A program made the translations under genes and the position numbers. This document shows, in pieces, positions 35,413 through 44,718 of a stretch of 63,488 bases of DNA; the first letter of the stretch is position 1, and every line of letters begins with the position of its first letter. The notes below the pieces were generated by a model. The model saw only the letters and a program-made list of their open reading frames with translations, did no database searches and was not told the origin of the DNA. The stretch is from an uncultured Lachnospiraceae bacterium (GTDB taxonomy: Bacteria; Bacillota; Clostridia; Lachnospirales; Lachnospiraceae): assembly GCA_946537305.1 (NCBI GenBank), contig CAMNFR010000008.1, forward strand, positions 1 to 63,488, read 5' to 3'.

Positions 35413-36222
35413 TTACTTGGTTTCCGTGATGACGCGGACGGCCGGAGCCTGCACGCCGGCAGCGCCGAGGGCTTCCGCGATCTTCTGGATCAGGCCAAAG
35501 TAAACATCCCAATAATCAGCCGTGGCACACCAGGCACGAACGGTGAATTCCATGGCCTCGTTGGTGCCGCCGGAAATCTGCGCGAACGGAGCGGGATCCT
35601 TCAGGACCTTTTCGTTCCGGTTCATAACGCTGATCATGATATCCTGCACCTTCTGAATGTCCTCGCCTTTGGCGCAGGAGAAGGTCAGATCCACACGGCG
35701 GGTCTCCTCTGCGGAAAAGTTGGTGACATTGGCATTCATCAGACTGCCGTTGGGAACAATGATCCGTTTATTGTCCGTGGTCGTCAGTACAGTATACAGC
35801 AATGCGATCTCTTTGACCACACCTTCTTCGCCGGCCGCATTCACATAATCTCCCACGTTAAACGGACGGAAGACAAGGAGCATAATGCCGCCAGCCAGAT
35901 TGCTCAGCGCGCCCTGCAGTGCCAGACCTACGGCAACGCCGGCGGAGGCCAGCACTGTGATCACAGAGGCCATCGGCACACCGAGGACACTGATAATAGA
36001 GATCACCAGGATCACATACAGTGCTACATTCACGAAATTTGTCATGAAGGACCGCACGGTAGGATCCATTTTTTCAAACGCTTTGCCCCTGCGCACCATA
36101 TCCACCAGCTTGCCGATGATGATACGGCCAATGATGAATACCAGCAGGGCAAGAACGATCTTGCCGCCTGCATTGACGCACAGATCCTGCAGACCTTTGA
36201 TAATGTTGGAAACATCGCCCAT
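35413..36222 (-). CDS. MscS-family mechanosensitive channel
   Basis: The protein has 269 residues with three N-terminal membrane helices. The third, pore-lining one reads ASAGVAVGLALQGALSNLAGG, the Gly/Ala pattern typical of MscS. RPFNVGDYVNAAGEEGVVKEI and VPNGSLMNANVTNFSAEETRR form the conserved beta domain, and a C-terminal alpha/beta vestibule follows. It releases solutes during osmotic downshift. It is 39 bases after trpS and likely shares its transcript. Confidence 0.94.
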   Translation of the reverse strand: MGDVSNIIKGLQDLCVNAGGKIVLALLVFIIGRIIIGKLVDMVRRGKAFEKMDPTVRSFMTNFVNVALYVILVISIISVLGVPMASVITVLASAGVAVGLALQGALSNLAGGIMLLVFRPFNVGDYVNAAGEEGVVKEIALLYTVLTTTDNKRIIVPNGSLMNANVTNFSAEETRRVDLTFSCAKGEDIQKVQDIMISVMNRNEKVLKDPAPFAQISGGTNEAMEFTVRAWCATADYWDVYFGLIQKIAEALGAAGVQAPAVRVITETK

Positions 36223-36261
36223 GTTACATTTCCTCCTTTTTGTTTTCGCAGCGAATGGCTG

Positions 36262-37275
36262 CTACTTCGCCAGAAGACCGATCTTTCTGCGCACCTTGGA
36301 GAGGGTCCTTCCGGAGATCTTCTCCGCCATATCCGCCCCCTTCGTCCAGGTCTCCTGCAGATAGACCTTGTCTTCGATCAGTTCCTTATAACGCTCTCTG
36401 ATGGGACGCAGCTCCTCTGCCACACATTCTCCTACAGCCGTCTTAAACGTACCGTAACCCTGTCCCTCAAATTCCCGGGCAATCGCGTCGTAATCCCGCC
36501 CTGTGATGGCAGAATAAATGGTCATCAGATTGTTGATGCCATCCTTGCCTTCCCGGTAGACGACTTCTGTCTCGCTGTCCGTGACCGCCCGCTTGAACTT
36601 CCGCAGGATCACCTCCGGTTCATCCAGAATGGTGATGAACGCATTGGGGTTCTCATCGGACTTGGACATCTTCTTCAGCGGCTCCTGCAGGGACATGACC
36701 TTGGAACCGTTCTTCGGGATGTAAGGCTCCGGCATGCGGAATATATTTCCGTACAGATTGTTCATGCGGACGACCAGGTCTCTGGTAAACTCCAGATGCT
36801 GCTTCTGATCCGCGCCTACCGGCACAAAATCCGGCTGATACAGCAGAATATCCGCAGCCATCAGAGAAGGATAGGTAAACAGACCGGCATTCACATTATC
36901 GGCGTGCCGGGATGATTTATCCTTGAACTGAGTCATGCGGGAAAGCTCTCCGAACTGGGAGGCGCACATCAGGATCCACCCCAGCTCCGCATGATTCTGA
37001 ACGTGACTCTGTATAAATACAAGGCTCTTCTGCGGATCGATGCCGCAGGCCAGCAGCAGGGCAAAGGCCTCCGTGGTGCGGCGGCGCAGTACCGTCGGTT
37101 CCTGCCGCACCGTCAGCGAGTGCAGATCTGCAATAAAATACGCGCAGTCATACTCCTCCTGCATCTGCTTCCAGTTCTTGACTGCTCCCAGATAATTTCC
37201 TAACGTAAATACACCCGTCGGCTGTATACCGGACAGCATCACCTTTTTGCGCTCCGGCTTCACTTCATTCCCCAT
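36262..37275 (-). CDS. trpS: Tryptophanyl-tRNA synthetase
   Basis: The protein has 337 residues, class I. The HIGH-equivalent is in SGIQPTGVFTLGNYLGAV, the tryptophan pocket contains MAADILLYQPDFVPVGADQKQHLE, and the KMSKS loop is KKMSKSDENP. It attaches Trp to tRNA-Trp. A promoter (37310-37337) lies just upstream and I see no T-box leader for this gene. mscS follows. Confidence 0.96.
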   Translation of the reverse strand: MGNEVKPERKKVMLSGIQPTGVFTLGNYLGAVKNWKQMQEEYDCAYFIADLHSLTVRQEPTVLRRRTTEAFALLLACGIDPQKSLVFIQSHVQNHAELGWILMCASQFGELSRMTQFKDKSSRHADNVNAGLFTYPSLMAADILLYQPDFVPVGADQKQHLEFTRDLVVRMNNLYGNIFRMPEPYIPKNGSKVMSLQEPLKKMSKSDENPNAFITILDEPEVILRKFKRAVTDSETEVVYREGKDGINNLMTIYSAITGRDYDAIAREFEGQGYGTFKTAVGECVAEELRPIRERYKELIEDKVYLQETWTKGADMAEKISGRTLSKVRRKIGLLAK

Positions 37276-37309
37276 GGGTCCATTCCTCCTTCATTTCTTG
37301 TCATTATTT

Positions 37310-37337
37310 ATTATACCAAAATCTGTCATGATTTCAA
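37310..37337 (-). promoter_or_regulatory. Promoter of trpS
   Basis: Minus strand TTGAAA (37337-37332), 16-base spacer ending in TTGG, TATAAT (37315-37310). Confidence 0.65.
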
Positions 37338-37363
37338 TGTATTGCCAGCTATTTCTTTCCGGG

Positions 37364-37792
37364 CTATTCCACAAGGCCCAGAAGATTTTTGATCGTCTCT
37401 GTCTGGGTGGAATAAATGCCCATATGTGTTTTGGCCTCCTGCATATGCGCGCGCATCTCCTTGGCGGCTTCTTCCTCTCCGGCGGCCTTGTAGACCTTCA
37501 GCCGGAAGGCGGCATCCGCATAGCGGGCTACGGAGAGCGTATCCAGATCATAGCTCTGCTCTCCGGCGACATCTATGGCCGCCCGATAATACTCCGTGAT
37601 CAATGTGCCGTACTGATGATCCTCGATCTCATACTGCGCACGCACATCCCGGAAGATAGAATCTTCATTCTCCCGAAAACCCGCGATCACGCCGCGCACC
37701 TGCCAGAGCAGCAGCAGGGCGGCAAGCGCTACAGCCACAATCAGGATCACATCTGTCCTGATGCGCAGTCCTCTGTTTTCCCTCTCTGCCAT
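37364..37792 (-). CDS. Membrane-anchored protein of unknown function (second of a pair)
   Basis: The protein has 142 residues: a short basic N-terminus, one membrane helix (about 14-32, VILIVAVALAALLLLWQV), and a soluble, mostly helical part rich in Glu, Ala and Tyr. No family is recognised. It starts 3 bases after the stop of the 194-residue gene upstream, which has the same layout, so the two products are probably partners anchored to the same face of the membrane. Confidence 0.75.
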   Translation of the reverse strand: MAERENRGLRIRTDVILIVAVALAALLLLWQVRGVIAGFRENEDSIFRDVRAQYEIEDHQYGTLITEYYRAAIDVAGEQSYDLDTLSVARYADAAFRLKVYKAAGEEEAAKEMRAHMQEAKTHMGIYSTQTETIKNLLGLVE

Positions 37793-37795
37793 TGC

Positions 37796-38380
37796 CTATT
37801 CCTCCTGTCCTGCCTCATGAATATGAGATGTCACCCAGCGCGTGATTTCCTCTGCCGACGCATTCTCCAGAGCCTCTGCCTCCGCGGGCTCACAGTCTCC
37901 GTACACCCAGAGCCACTGCGAAGCCTGCTGCCGCATGCCGGCGCAGGCTTTTTCTGCCTTTTCCGGATCAGCTGCCACCGCCGTCTTTTCTGTGCTGCTT
38001 ACTTCATAAAATTCTGCCAGATCCTTTGCCAGGTCCTCCAGGATCCCCTCCCGGTCCTCTCCGCCTGGCATGACAGCCGTCGCCAGATCGGTATACACAC
38101 GGCTGAAACACTTCGCGGCATCATCGATCTGTACATAAACGGCCCAGGCCGGGTCCTGATAGGTGTATATCTTATGATATTCCATGAATTCGCGGAAGCG
38201 CAGGAAATCCTCTTCCTCAAGATATGTATCCAGCTGCGCCTGATATTCCTGCGTACTGCCGCCGGCTCTCCGCTCTTTCGCAGACAACTGCAGTGCGTCG
38301 CTGTTGGCACCGATCAGTGCCAGAATTATATTCCCAACGATAAGGACGGCCAGCGCCGCCAACCAGACAGTCCGTCTCAT
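37796..38380 (-). CDS. Membrane-anchored protein of unknown function (first of a pair)
   Basis: The start at 38380 follows AGGAGGG and gives 194 residues. One N-terminal membrane helix (LAALAVLIVGNIILALIG) precedes a helical soluble domain containing YKIYTYQDPAWAVYVQIDDAAKCF-type residues and an Asp/Glu-rich surface. No catalytic motif is visible. It is not a lipoprotein, since it lacks a lipobox Cys. It lies between the second PBP gene and the 142-residue partner gene. Confidence 0.75.
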   Translation of the reverse strand: MRRTVWLAALAVLIVGNIILALIGANSDALQLSAKERRAGGSTQEYQAQLDTYLEEEDFLRFREFMEYHKIYTYQDPAWAVYVQIDDAAKCFSRVYTDLATAVMPGGEDREGILEDLAKDLAEFYEVSSTEKTAVAADPEKAEKACAGMRQQASQWLWVYGDCEPAEAEALENASAEEITRWVTSHIHEAGQEE

Positions 38381-38407
38381 GCTTATTACGTCCCTCCTGA
38401 CGAATAA

Positions 38408-38442
38408 AATCCAGGCTAATTGTCGCACAATTAGCCTGGATT
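38408..38442 (-). terminator. Terminator after the second class A PBP gene
   Basis: Two perfect 16-base arms (38408-38423, 38427-38442) around a CGC loop, then TTTTATT on the minus strand. It ends 27 bases ahead of the next gene's start region. Confidence 0.85.
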
Positions 38443-38473
38443 GTCAAGACGAAGCAGATGGAGCCCCCCGAGG

Positions 38474-40987
38474 TTACCGGAAGAAAATATCCCACCAGTG
38501 CCCGCCGTCGTCCTGATCGTCGTCCTGATTATTATTCTGATGTCCGTCGTTCTGATCATTGCTGCCCCAGCCATTATCCTGGCTTCCGCCGTCCTGGCCG
38601 CTGCCCCAGCCGTTATCCTGGCTGCCGTCGTTCTGGCTGCCGTCGTTCTGGCCGCCATCGTTCTGGCCGTTATTATTGTTGTTCTCGCCCCAGCCGTCTC
38701 CGGAGAACCAGGGGATGGAGAAAGTCGGCTTGTGGACCGAGCAGGTGCGCTGTCCCACATCCTCCGGCTGCAGGCACGCCGCATCCTCCGTGTCCTCTGC
38801 CGCCTCCCGCAGGAAGACCATGCGCCAGGTATCGTCGCAATAGCGGTTCGGAAGCTGTCTGCTCTCTCGGCAGACGGTAATTTCCTTATGGCAGGTGCAG
38901 GAATCCTGCGGCTCCTGCCCGGAAACATAGTATTCTGTCATGGTATGATCTACCGTCTGATCGCTCCCCTGCACATTTACGCAGTCGCAGAGGCCCTCCA
39001 CAGCGCGTTTCCCGCATTTGGTGCAGATCTTCACCTGAACCAACGATCCAACTCCGTCAAAACCAGGGTCGCTCTTTCCCTTGTGAGCTTCGCTCATGGC
39101 CTGCCGCCAGGCCTCCTTTACATAGGTGCCGTCCTCCTGCTTTCCGTTATCATCCTGTCCGCCCCACACGCCGCAGGTCAGATAGGGGGAGTACCCGATC
39201 ATCCAAACGTCCCGGGAACCGGTCGTTGTCCCCGTCTTGCCCGCCAGGCTCATTCCCTCGAAGGAGGCTGCCTTCCCGGTGCCCTTTTTCAGGACATCCT
39301 CCATGGCGGCCGTCAGCAGTACAGCGGTCTCGGTTTTCACCACATCCCGCGCGGCGGCGGTCTTTTCGATCAGCACATCGCCGTTCTGATCCAATATTTT
39401 GGTATAATACACCGGCTGCAGATATTCTCCGCCCCGGGCCAGCACACTGTAGGCTGCGGTCATCTCCAGATTGGTCACGCCTCCGGATGTGCCGCCCAGC
39501 GCCAGGGACTCCACTCTGTCCTGGTCCGTGAGCGTGGTGATACCGAAAAGCTCCAGGTCTGCCATAACCTGCCGGATCCCGAGACCGGAAAAGGTCTGTA
39601 CCGCCACAGTATTGCAGGAGGTGGTAATGGCCTCGTGAACCGTCATCTTCCCCAGGTATTCTCCGTTTGCGTTATGCACGACAGTGCCGTCGCTGTAGGC
39701 CGTGGGGGCGTCGTCATACACACTGCCCAGTGTAAAACGGCCGTTTTCGATTCCCAGCGCATACGCTCCGATTACCTTTACGGTGGAGCCTGGCTGACGC
39801 AGAGAAGAAGTGGCGCGGTTCAGGATCAAATTGGCCTCCTTCTTTCCGCGGCCGCCCACCATGGCCCGCACCTGTCCGGTCTCATTATCGATCATGACCA
39901 GCGACATCTGTGTATTCTTCGCAGGTACGTCCGCCTCGTTGACGGCCCGCTCTGCAATTTTCTGAAGCCGGCTGTCCTCCGTGGAATAGATGGTCAGCCC
40001 GCCCCGATAGATACGGTCCCAGGCCTGCTCTTCGGTACAGCCGGTCGCTTCCTGCAGATCGTCCAGCACCTGATACAGCATCGCTTCTTCAAAATAGGTC
40101 ATGATCTGCTGCGTAACGCCGTTGGCCCTGACCTCTTCAATGCGCCCGTAAACATCCTCCTTCAGCGCTTCCTGCTGCTGTTCTTCCGTAATAAAGCCCT
40201 GCTCCGTCATATTTGCCAGCACCAGTTTCTGCCGTTCGGCGTTTTTTTCCGGATTTTTGACAGGATTGTAGGTCGTGGGATTTTTCGTGATGCCCGCCAG
40301 CACAGCGCATTCCGCCAGCGTCAATTCAGAGACATCCTTATCAAAGTAATATTTTGCGGCCGTCTGTACGCCCCAGTTTCCGCCGCCCAGATTAATTGTA
40401 TTCAGATAGTTTTCCAGGATCCACTCCTTGCTGACCTTACGTTCCAGACGTACCGCCAGGTATTGCTCCTGGATCTTTCGTTCCAGTTTTTCGGAAAAGC
40501 TGCTTTCCTGTGTCCAGGCTGAAAAAACATTGTTCTTCAGCAGCTGCTGTGTAATGGTACTGGCCCCCTGGGAAAAATGTCCTCCGTTCGCTATCCCCTT
40601 GAAGAAAGCCCGCACAATGCCCTTCAGGTCAATGCCATGATGTTTATAAAAACGTTCATCCTCGATGGCTACAAAAGCGTGCTGCAGGTCCTCCGGCACT
40701 TCCGAAAGCTTTACATAGACCCGGTTGGAGGCCTCTCCGGAGAGCGTCAGCACTACCTCTTCATCCGTATTCAGTACACTGCTGCGATAGCCCTCCGGCT
40801 CTACATCCAGCACATCCAGATCCGGCGCGCGCGAAATAACAGAAAACACATAAACAAATCCACCTGCCAGACAGGCCAGGACCAGCGCCGTAAGCGTCAG
40901 CCCCAGAATCTTCCAGATTTTTTTCTTTTTTTTCATTCCGTTTTCCTGTACCGTTTTCTCACGGAGTTCCCCCCTGTTTTTTTCCAT
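38474..40987 (-). CDS. Class A penicillin-binding protein with repetitive acidic tail
   Basis: The start at 40987 has GGGGGG at proper spacing and gives 837 residues. The layout is a Lys-rich cytoplasmic part, one membrane helix (about 25-50), glycosyltransferase with Glu109 in IEDERFYKHH and QGASTITQQL, and transpeptidase with S401-T-V-K404, S457-C-N459 and K584-T-G-T587. A Cys-containing segment precedes a tail of about 75 residues built from Asn, Asp, Gly, Gln, Ser and Trp (units such as NDGSQ and GSQDNGWGS). It makes and cross-links peptidoglycan like its paralogue at 7329-10016. The tail probably reaches into the wall. Confidence 0.94.
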   Translation of the reverse strand: MEKNRGELREKTVQENGMKKKKKIWKILGLTLTALVLACLAGGFVYVFSVISRAPDLDVLDVEPEGYRSSVLNTDEEVVLTLSGEASNRVYVKLSEVPEDLQHAFVAIEDERFYKHHGIDLKGIVRAFFKGIANGGHFSQGASTITQQLLKNNVFSAWTQESSFSEKLERKIQEQYLAVRLERKVSKEWILENYLNTINLGGGNWGVQTAAKYYFDKDVSELTLAECAVLAGITKNPTTYNPVKNPEKNAERQKLVLANMTEQGFITEEQQQEALKEDVYGRIEEVRANGVTQQIMTYFEEAMLYQVLDDLQEATGCTEEQAWDRIYRGGLTIYSTEDSRLQKIAERAVNEADVPAKNTQMSLVMIDNETGQVRAMVGGRGKKEANLILNRATSSLRQPGSTVKVIGAYALGIENGRFTLGSVYDDAPTAYSDGTVVHNANGEYLGKMTVHEAITTSCNTVAVQTFSGLGIRQVMADLELFGITTLTDQDRVESLALGGTSGGVTNLEMTAAYSVLARGGEYLQPVYYTKILDQNGDVLIEKTAAARDVVKTETAVLLTAAMEDVLKKGTGKAASFEGMSLAGKTGTTTGSRDVWMIGYSPYLTCGVWGGQDDNGKQEDGTYVKEAWRQAMSEAHKGKSDPGFDGVGSLVQVKICTKCGKRAVEGLCDCVNVQGSDQTVDHTMTEYYVSGQEPQDSCTCHKEITVCRESRQLPNRYCDDTWRMVFLREAAEDTEDAACLQPEDVGQRTCSVHKPTFSIPWFSGDGWGENNNNNGQNDGGQNDGSQNDGSQDNGWGSGQDGGSQDNGWGSNDQNDGHQNNNQDDDQDDGGHWWDIFFR
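38480..38700. repeat. Degenerate short repeats encoding the PBP tail
   Basis: Repeated units of the type GTTCTGGCTGCC(A/G)TC on the plus strand encode the Asn/Asp/Gly/Ser/Gln tail. Unit number could vary through slippage. Confidence 0.7.
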
Positions 40988-41175
40988 CTTCATCCCCCCG
41001 TTGGAATCTGATCTGCGCCGCCGCAGGGCGCCAGACGATTTTTCCTTTATTCCATAGACTCTCTTATACAGCAACAGAATATCAGAGGATTGTGAGAAAT
41101 CCATGTTCTTCGATTTACAAACTTATTACAAAATAATTCCCCTTTCCTCTGATTATATGCTATACTCAGAGGGCG

Positions 41176-41901
41176 ATGGCCACCTCTGAGCGCCGTCATA
41201 TATCGGGAAAGATGAGAAAAACGATGAACCTAAGTACACGTAAGCACCGCATCCTCGCGGCTGCCGATTTTCTGATTGTCTTCATGACACTGTTTGCCCT
41301 GATCGTTATGTACTGCGGGCTGGACATCAGCCAGCTGCTCTCCGCCAAGGGCATCTCCATGTTAAAATATTTTACCGTGGACGCCAACTTCCTGACCGTC
41401 TTTGCGGCTATTCTGGCATTTCCCCATGAAATCAGGGCTTCCAGAGACCCTTCCCACAAGCTGCCGCGCGGCATCCTGCTGCTGCTCTTTGCCTGTGTGG
41501 TCTCTCTGGCCCTGACCTTTCTCACGGTCATTTTCTTTCTTGGACCGCTGCTGGGATGGAAAAAGATCTGCGAGGGTTCCAATCTTGTCATGCATCTGAT
41601 TATGCCGGTCTTTGTGACAGGGCTCTTTATCTGGTCCGGGTACGGCAAGCACCTGCGGCGGCAGGATCTCTACGTTGGGCTGATTCCCACCATCCTGTAT
41701 GGCACCGGCTATCTGATCCACATTCTTATGACGGATACCAGCTTTGGACAGCACGGCAATGACTGGTACGGATTCGCCCAGTGGGGCGTCGGCATGATGG
41801 CGCCTGTGCTGCTGGCGGCCATCGGAATTACCTGGCTGATCACCCTAGCCGTATGGAAAATAGCCGGCGGCGGAAAGACTTCCCGACAGAAAATCGTATA
41901 A
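41176..41901 (+). CDS. Six-helix membrane protein (FAR-17a/AIG1 or Pr6Pr-like)
   Basis: The frame encodes up to 241 residues with about six membrane helices. The conserved-looking stretch LKYFTVDANFLTVFAA and the loop GTGYLIHILMTDTSFG resemble Pr6Pr / AIG1-like membrane proteins, in which a similar FFT..SN motif occurs; this is a tentative match. ATGs at 41176, 41212 and 41224 are all possible. A TATACT element at 41161-41166 would make 41176 almost leaderless, so 41224 is plausible. A strong terminator follows at 41942-41972. Confidence 0.7.
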   Translation: MATSERRHISGKMRKTMNLSTRKHRILAAADFLIVFMTLFALIVMYCGLDISQLLSAKGISMLKYFTVDANFLTVFAAILAFPHEIRASRDPSHKLPRGILLLLFACVVSLALTFLTVIFFLGPLLGWKKICEGSNLVMHLIMPVFVTGLFIWSGYGKHLRRQDLYVGLIPTILYGTGYLIHILMTDTSFGQHGNDWYGFAQWGVGMMAPVLLAAIGITWLITLAVWKIAGGGKTSRQKIV

Positions 41902-41941
41902 AAAAACGTCACGGGCCGTGACGAATGATAGCGTAAGTGTG

Positions 41942-41972
41942 ACAAAAAGTGTGGGTTACCCACACTTTTTGT
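41942..41972 (+). terminator. Terminator after the plus-strand membrane protein gene
   Basis: Arms of 14 bases (ACAAAAAGTGTGGG, 41942-41955, and complement 41959-41972) around TTA, with a T-rich 3' side. Confidence 0.8.
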
Positions 41973-42061
41973 TTGTGGACATTTTTCTTTCCGGAGACTA
42001 TACTGTGGCCATCTGCGGGGCGCGGGCCAGCCGCCCCGCCCGATGTAAGGAGGTCACGATC

Positions 42062-43069
42062 ATGTCTGATAACACTCGGTTACTGCTGCTGTATGACAGC
42101 GATGAAACGTACACATCACGTCTGTTGGAGTACCTGGCCCGGCAGAAAGAGCCCGTCCTCCGCGGCCGTGCCTTTCACGATCCGGAGGCTTTGTACTCCG
42201 CACTGAAGACACATCCGGATGCGGTCCTTCTGGCAGAGGAGGCCTTGCTGCCTACCCTGCCGGAAAACGCGCTCTCCCTGGCAGAGGGACGAATCTTCCT
42301 GCTGGCAGAAAGCACCACCGACAGGGACGCCCCCCTCCCGCGCCTCTGTCGTTATCAGCCTGCTTCTTCCCTTTTGCGCGATCTGTTTTCCGCAGAAATC
42401 GCGGGAGACGCCGCACCGGCAGATGACACGGCAGGCGGTATACTGGGAATCTACGCCCCGCAGGATACCGCTCTCCGCCCGGCTGCCTCGTGGCTGCTGG
42501 CCTCCTTCCTGGCTGAGCATGCCCCTGTGCTCTACATCCCCCTGGACCCCTTCCGCGACCTTCCCCTCCCGCAGGTATCAGATACTGACCTGGGCGTGTC
42601 TGATCTGCTTTACCGGCGCAGGAACCGAGGGGATGATTACTGGTCAGAGGACCTCCTGCGCCGGCAGGAACAGCTTGCCTGGCTTCCCTCTGCTCAGAAC
42701 CCGGAGGATGTGTGGCAGCTTTCTCCGGAGGAAGCCGCATCGCTCCTGCGGAATATAAAGCGGCGGTCTGCCTTCCGTTTTATCATAACAGATCTCCCCT
42801 GCGGCCGGGATCCGCGGCCGGTACTCACCGCCTGCCGCCAGGTCCTTCTGCTGGCAGAAAACACGCCCGACGGGCGGCGTTCGCTCCGCTCCTTCCGGGA
42901 ATATATGCTGCTCCAGGAGCAGGAAGAGCTTTTATCCCGCACCCACGAGCTGATCCTTCCGCCGGCGCCGGAGCTTGCTTCCTGTGCCTTTACGGATCCT
43001 ATGCTGCGCCACGCACCGCTGGGGCGGATGCTGAAAAAGGAAGCAGACCTGCTGCTTCCTCTTTCCTGA
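42062..43069 (+). CDS. CpaE/TadZ-like protein with eroded P-loop
   Basis: The start at 42062 follows AAGGAGGT and gives 335 residues. Residues 1-110 resemble an atypical receiver domain (LLLLYDSDETYTSRLLEYL, DAVLLAEEALLP). Residues 125-320 resemble a MinD/ParA-type ATPase in order of segments: GILGIYAP, then VLYIPLDPFRDLP and FIITDLPCGRDPRP. The Walker A site is gone: where GGxGKT is expected the sequence reads PQDTALRPA (133-141). Family members position pili or secretion machines. Here ATP binding is unlikely, so a scaffolding role or a decaying gene are both possible. It is convergent with malQ, only 5 bases apart. Confidence 0.65.
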   Translation: MSDNTRLLLLYDSDETYTSRLLEYLARQKEPVLRGRAFHDPEALYSALKTHPDAVLLAEEALLPTLPENALSLAEGRIFLLAESTTDRDAPLPRLCRYQPASSLLRDLFSAEIAGDAAPADDTAGGILGIYAPQDTALRPAASWLLASFLAEHAPVLYIPLDPFRDLPLPQVSDTDLGVSDLLYRRRNRGDDYWSEDLLRRQEQLAWLPSAQNPEDVWQLSPEEAASLLRNIKRRSAFRFIITDLPCGRDPRPVLTACRQVLLLAENTPDGRRSLRSFREYMLLQEQEELLSRTHELILPPAPELASCAFTDPMLRHAPLGRMLKKEADLLLPLS

Positions 43070-43074
43070 TATTG

Positions 43075-44664
43075 TTATTCATTTGTGGTGATAACAGGAT
43101 CTGCAGGCAGCCGCTTCTCCCAGCCCGGGAGCTTATCGCCCAGAGCCGTCTGAAATGCCCAGGGAGCTTCTTCCCCGCCGAAGCCGGGCAGACGATTGGC
43201 TCTCTCGGTCATCCGGTGAAGCTGTCCTGCCAGTTTCTTTGTCAGATATCCCTTCTTCGCCCGCCAAGCCCAATTGCCGCCGGCGGTAGAAGGGGTATTC
43301 ATGCGGGCCTCCCCGCCAAGTTCCAGCAGATCCTGCATGGTCAGGATGGCAGTATCGCACACACTTTCCATGGCGGCCTGCATAAGGCCCCAGTTGGGGT
43401 CCGCATTCTTATCCAGATGCAGACGGTCCCGCATGACGGTCTTTTCCTTCCGGGAGATCTGTTTCCACCAGCCAAGATTGGTGGTATTGTCATGTGTACC
43501 GGTATAGACCACCGCATTCTCCCGATGGTTCTGCGGAAGATACGCATTGCCGGCACCGCCGCCAAAGGCGAACTGCAGCACCTTCATGCCGGGATAACCG
43601 CTCTCGGCCAGCATCGCCTGTACAGAAGGAGTGATATCTCCCAGATCTTCAGCGATCAACGGGAGGTTTTTTCCCAGCACCTGCTGTACTTTGCGGAAGA
43701 AATCCATACCCGGTCCCTGACGCCACCAGCCGATCTTAGCATTCTTATTTCCGGCCGGGATGCAGTAGTAGGAATCAAATCCGCGGAAATGATCGATCCG
43801 AAGCACATCATAGACCTTCAGGTTGTGACGGATCCTCCGGATCCACCAGTCATAGCCATCTCTCTGCATCACGTCCCAGCGGAAGACCGGATTGCCCCAC
43901 AGCTGTCCATCCTCCGAAAAAGCATCCGGCGGACATCCGGCCACCTCTACCTGACGCCCCTCTTCATCCAGAGAGAATAACCAAGGCTGTGCCCATACAT
44001 CTGCGCTGTCATACGCAGCATAGATGGGCGTATCGCCTATAATAAGTATTCCTTTTTCATGCGCATACTCTTTCAGGTCCTGCCACTGACGGAAGAAGAA
44101 ATACTGCAGCATCTTCCAGAAGAACATCTCCATGCCCAGTCTCTTCTTGGCTTCAGCGATGGCCGCCGGCTCCCGTCTGCGCAGCGATTCATCCCACTGA
44201 TCCCAGGCGACGCCGCCGGCCTCTGTTTTGATGGCCATAAAGAGTGCGTAGTCTTCCAGCCACTGGCCCTGCTCCCAGCCAAAGGCATCATAATCCTCCG
44301 GGATGTTTTCCCGGAAGCGTGCGAAGGCCTTGCGAAACAGCGGGTAGCGCCGTTCATAGAGCAGCCCAAAATCCACCTTTTCCGGGTCTTCGCCCCACGC
44401 GACTTCTTCTATCTCTTTCTTCGTCAGATATCCCTCTTCTACCAGCTTATCCAGATCGATCAGGTAGGGATTTCCGGCGTACAGCGAGCAGGACTGATAA
44501 GGAGAATCCCCATAGCCTGTCTGCCCCAACGGCAGAACCTGCCAGCAGGACTGGCCGGCCTTTTCCAGGAAATCAACGAATGCCCTGGCCTCCTTACCCA
44601 GTGTTCCGATGCCGTAGGGGGAAGGCAGAGAAGTGATATGCATCAATATGCCGCTTTTTCTCAT
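43075..44664 (-). CDS. malQ: 4-alpha-glucanotransferase (amylomaltase)
   Basis: The protein has 529 residues of the GH77 family. It begins RKSGILMHITSLPSPYGIGTLG and has LPLGQTGYGDSPYQS, the catalytic nucleophile region VLRIDHFRGF, the acid/base in IAEDLGDITP, and the C-terminal TGTHDNTTNLGW. It transfers maltooligosaccharide units between alpha-glucans in glycogen or maltodextrin use. No other maltose gene is near. An S1-domain gene with its own terminator lies upstream. Confidence 0.96.
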   Translation of the reverse strand: MRKSGILMHITSLPSPYGIGTLGKEARAFVDFLEKAGQSCWQVLPLGQTGYGDSPYQSCSLYAGNPYLIDLDKLVEEGYLTKKEIEEVAWGEDPEKVDFGLLYERRYPLFRKAFARFRENIPEDYDAFGWEQGQWLEDYALFMAIKTEAGGVAWDQWDESLRRREPAAIAEAKKRLGMEMFFWKMLQYFFFRQWQDLKEYAHEKGILIIGDTPIYAAYDSADVWAQPWLFSLDEEGRQVEVAGCPPDAFSEDGQLWGNPVFRWDVMQRDGYDWWIRRIRHNLKVYDVLRIDHFRGFDSYYCIPAGNKNAKIGWWRQGPGMDFFRKVQQVLGKNLPLIAEDLGDITPSVQAMLAESGYPGMKVLQFAFGGGAGNAYLPQNHRENAVVYTGTHDNTTNLGWWKQISRKEKTVMRDRLHLDKNADPNWGLMQAAMESVCDTAILTMQDLLELGGEARMNTPSTAGGNWAWRAKKGYLTKKLAGQLHRMTERANRLPGFGGEEAPWAFQTALGDKLPGWEKRLPADPVITTNE

Positions 44665-44718
44665 GCTGCACCTCTTTTCCGGGAGATACAGACGACCCCA
44701 CTGTTTCTCCCTGCTAAA

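Noticed and set aside
38441-40522. 693-residue plus-strand frame opposite the second PBP
   Set aside because: Antisense of a complete PBP; its hydrophobic start is the complement of the repetitive PBP tail.
41905-41925. GTCACGGGCCGTGAC as a terminator or operator
   Set aside because: A short palindrome with almost no loop. The much better terminator at 41942-41972 explains the gene end.
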